Assembly: GCA_022779345.1 (NCBI GenBank)
Contig: JALFTG010000083.1
Span: 1 to 35,779 of the forward strand
Direction of reading: 5' to 3'
DNA from: Oscillospiraceae bacterium
GTDB taxonomy: Bacteria; Bacillota; Clostridia; Oscillospirales; Oscillospiraceae
DNA: 35,779 nucleotides
Below, in pieces: positions 33,680 to 35,779 of the stretch (positions are counted from its first letter, which is position 1; the number at the start of each line of letters is the position of its first letter). Below the pieces are notes generated by a model. It had not been told where the DNA came from. It searched no databases and saw nothing but the letters and a program-made list of their open reading frames with translations. Position numbers and translations under genes: made by a program.

Positions 33680-35779
33680 TTATGCCTGTTCCTTCACATA
33701 CAGGCTCACGCGGCTCTGGACCATTTTGGCGGTCTCTTCCGCGCTCTTCTGGTCGTTGAAATAACCCTGAACTTCTTCGTTGACAATGTCAAACAGGCTG
33801 GTGTTGTAATTGACCACCTTTGTGCAGCTGGCAATCAGATCCAGCAGCTGGTCAGCCTGTTCCTGGGTCATGGCGTAGAATTCATAATCGTTCACACCAT
33901 CGCTCCAGCCGCCCTGGGAGATTTCGATCTTGTTGCCGTTCTCATCCAGCACATAGTTGCCGTTCATATCCGTCTCATACTGAGGGGTCATGGCTTCTTT
34001 CATCTGGGCGTCAAAGATCTTCTGGTTGGAGGAGAAGCCAGATCCGTAAGTGTTCATGTAATCCTCGGTCATGAAATACCGGACAAATTCCCAGGCTGCT
34101 TCGGGCGCCTTGCACTTGGAGGAGATGGCATAGCCATCGTTCAGGCTCAGCACATTGCCCACGCCCTCGCTGGTGGGGAAGCCGATGAACACGCCCTTGT
34201 CCTGGAAAGCGGACATATTGTACTGAATATCCCAAAAATCGCTGAGATAAGTCATCATCAGCATCTGTTTGCCGTTGGCAATGCGGGTCTGGTCAGACTC
34301 ATATTCGCCGTAATCGTAGTTCTCCCAGTCAAATTCAGAGGGGAACATTTTCACGAACTCCAGCAGGTCGATAAAGGCCTGGCTGTCGAAGTTGCATTCG
34401 CTGGCGGCCCAGTCCACAAAGGTGTCCTCATCCAGCATGAGCATATACTGGAGGATATCACTGCGGGTCACGCCCTCGCTGAAGATCGTGCAGCCATCAG
34501 GCATCTTGGCATAGGCGGCCTTCAGGTCATCCACCGTCCAGCCCGGCGTGTCGCCGACCACATCCCGGTTGCCCATGACAGTCATCACGGAGAATGTGGC
34601 GCAGGTGCGGTACATTTTGCCGTCCATCTCCAGGGCGTTGCGGATCGTGGGCATGATGTCATCCTTTTTGATCTCGCTGTCTGTCTCCATGAAGGGATAC
34701 AGATCCGTCAACAGGCCCTTGGCCTCCATCTGCTCAATGGGCAGGCCGCTGGTATAGATGATGTCGGGCATGTCACCGGAGAGGATCTCCGTGGTCAGCT
34801 TCTGAATGCCGGCCTCATAATTTTCATCTGTATTGTATTCCGAATAGTCCTTGATTTCAATCCGGTAATCGGGATTGGTCTTGTTGAATTTCAGGACCTG
34901 ACGTTTGGTGTCCCAATCCAGATACTGGGTGCCGAGTGTCAGGGTTTCTTTCTGGGCCACATCTTTGGCGGGGGTTCTGGTCAGCGTGACCAGTTCCACC
35001 ACAGGGGTATTGCTGGAATAATCCTGGGTCAGCGCCACGATCACGCCGTCGCTGATAGCGGCGAAGGTGCGGACATAGTCGCTGTCAATGTCGCAGCTGA
35101 TCCAGTTCAGCACTTTCTCGTCAGTGGCCACGCCGTCAGCAATTTTCACGCCGTACAGATTGGCGCCGTTGGTGTAGAATGCGTCATAGTCGCCGCTGCC
35201 GGTGGTCAGGTTCCAGGCATTGTCGGGCAGCTTCTCGCAGTACACATCCGAAGTCTTTGCCACAGGATCAATGCAAATCAGCTGAAAGCTGTCATTCCAG
35301 ATGGTGGCACAGACCTTGCCGTCGCTGAGTTTCAGCAGGCTGTTGATCCCGCCGCTGTCGGACTCGTAGGTGTAAACCAGAGCGCCGGTTTCGTCAATGA
35401 CCACCACCCGGCTGTCCAGACCGATGTAGTAATACCCGTCCTGGTAGACCATAGTCTGCACATAGTCGTTTTCCGTCAGGTTCAGACCGGTCATGTCTGC
35501 TTCTCCGGCCACGGCACCGTCAGGACCCAGCTTCATGATCTGGTATGTATTGGTGCTGCCGGTGTAGTAATCCCATTTGCTCTGGGTGTTCTCATCAAAC
35601 CCTTCGGGCAGTTCGAAGCTGTAAATGCTCTTGACCACCAGCAGATACACATTGCCGTCTGCATCCGCATCGATGCCCTGCACATTCACATAGCCCTCCA
35701 CGCCGTCGGGCAGCGTCTCCTGCTGGTAGCCGCTCATGTGGGTCACCTTGCCGTCCATATCCATTTTATACAGCCGGGT
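33680..35779 (-). CDS. Extracellular solute-binding protein with N-terminal propeller-like domain (5' partial)
   Basis: The frame is open to the right edge, so the start and signal peptide are missing; 699 residues are visible. The first 270 consist of repeated beta-rich units (YVNVQGIDADADGNVYLLV, YYYIGLDSRVVVIDETGALVYTYES, NLYGVKIADGV) resembling a beta-propeller. From about 34951 to the stop follows a complete CUT1-type binding domain: TLTLGTQYLDWDTKRQVLKFNKTNPDYRIEIKDYS, then SGDMPDIIYTSGLPIEQMEAKGLLTDL, and GVFIGFPTSEGVGNVLSLNDGYAISSKCKAPEAAWEFVRYF. First visible gene of the importer operon. Ligand unknown; oligosaccharides are typical for the family. Confidence 0.9.
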   Translation of the reverse strand, partial: TRLYKMDMDGKVTHMSGYQQETLPDGVEGYVNVQGIDADADGNVYLLVVKSIYSFELPEGFDENTQSKWDYYTGSTNTYQIMKLGPDGAVAGEADMTGLNLTENDYVQTMVYQDGYYYIGLDSRVVVIDETGALVYTYESDSGGINSLLKLSDGKVCATIWNDSFQLICIDPVAKTSDVYCEKLPDNAWNLTTGSGDYDAFYTNGANLYGVKIADGVATDEKVLNWISCDIDSDYVRTFAAISDGVIVALTQDYSSNTPVVELVTLTRTPAKDVAQKETLTLGTQYLDWDTKRQVLKFNKTNPDYRIEIKDYSEYNTDENYEAGIQKLTTEILSGDMPDIIYTSGLPIEQMEAKGLLTDLYPFMETDSEIKKDDIMPTIRNALEMDGKMYRTCATFSVMTVMGNRDVVGDTPGWTVDDLKAAYAKMPDGCTIFSEGVTRSDILQYMLMLDEDTFVDWAASECNFDSQAFIDLLEFVKMFPSEFDWENYDYGEYESDQTRIANGKQMLMMTYLSDFWDIQYNMSAFQDKGVFIGFPTSEGVGNVLSLNDGYAISSKCKAPEAAWEFVRYFMTEDYMNTYGSGFSSNQKIFDAQMKEAMTPQYETDMNGNYVLDENGNKIEISQGGWSDGVNDYEFYAMTQEQADQLLDLIASCTKVVNYNTSLFDIVNEEVQGYFNDQKSAEETAKMVQSRVSLYVKEQA

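Overview
The window looks like the chromosome of a spore-forming Clostridia member, probably Oscillospirales (Oscillospiraceae/Ruminococcaceae). The basis is a moderately GC-rich sequence with Firmicutes-type layouts (bioY-birA, rplU-rpmA-obgE, a ribDE-BA-H operon under an FMN riboswitch), a YunB-type sporulation protein, S-layer (SLH) anchoring, lipoproteins with Gram-positive spacing, and strong Shine-Dalgarno sequences. The lineage is inference. There are no insertion sequences, prophage genes, CRISPR arrays, tRNAs or rRNAs.

Left part, plus strand (1-8994): the end of an RlmD-type 23S rRNA methyltransferase, coupled to an RlaP-like nucleotidyltransferase; secG; bioY-birA (biotin uptake and biotin ligase/repressor); a promoter and probable L21 leader driving rplU-rpmA; a lipoprotein gene; obgE; and a secreted SLH-anchored tyrosine-phosphatase-like protein. 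Most units end in clear intrinsic terminators.

Middle (9052-13149): a minus-strand cupin / carboxymuconolactone-decarboxylase-like / flavodoxin-like operon diverges from a LysR regulator. Next come a small acidic membrane protein (minus) with a terminator-like hairpin in its leader, and a plus-strand sn-glycerol-1-phosphate dehydrogenase.

Long minus-strand operon (21483 down to 13184): murD, two tandem M42 aminopeptidases, a PLP enzyme of the methionine-gamma-lyase-like (aluminium resistance) family, yunB, ligA and a DUF2156 protein. The genes overlap or nearly abut. A consensus promoter precedes murD and a bidirectional terminator closes the unit. The RNase P RNA gene (plus strand) is fired from a back-to-back promoter beside murD.

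Riboflavin operon (26328 down to 21973): a perfect-consensus promoter, FMN riboswitch and terminator, then ribD, ribE, ribBA, ribH and a HAD phosphatase overlapping ribH by 4 bases. The phosphatase is a good candidate for the often unassigned dephosphorylation step of the pathway.

Right part (35779 down to 26337): a carbohydrate-type ABC importer operon with an unusual composition. It encodes a solute-binding protein carrying an N-terminal propeller-like domain, two permeases, a 664-residue HlyD/MacA-like adaptor, a two-TM protein with a MacB-like extracytoplasmic domain, and an MsmX/UgpC-type ATPase. A transglutaminase-like lipoprotein follows behind a terminator. This mixture of importer parts with exporter-like envelope parts, lacking a MacB-type ATPase, is the best candidate for an undescribed system in the window.
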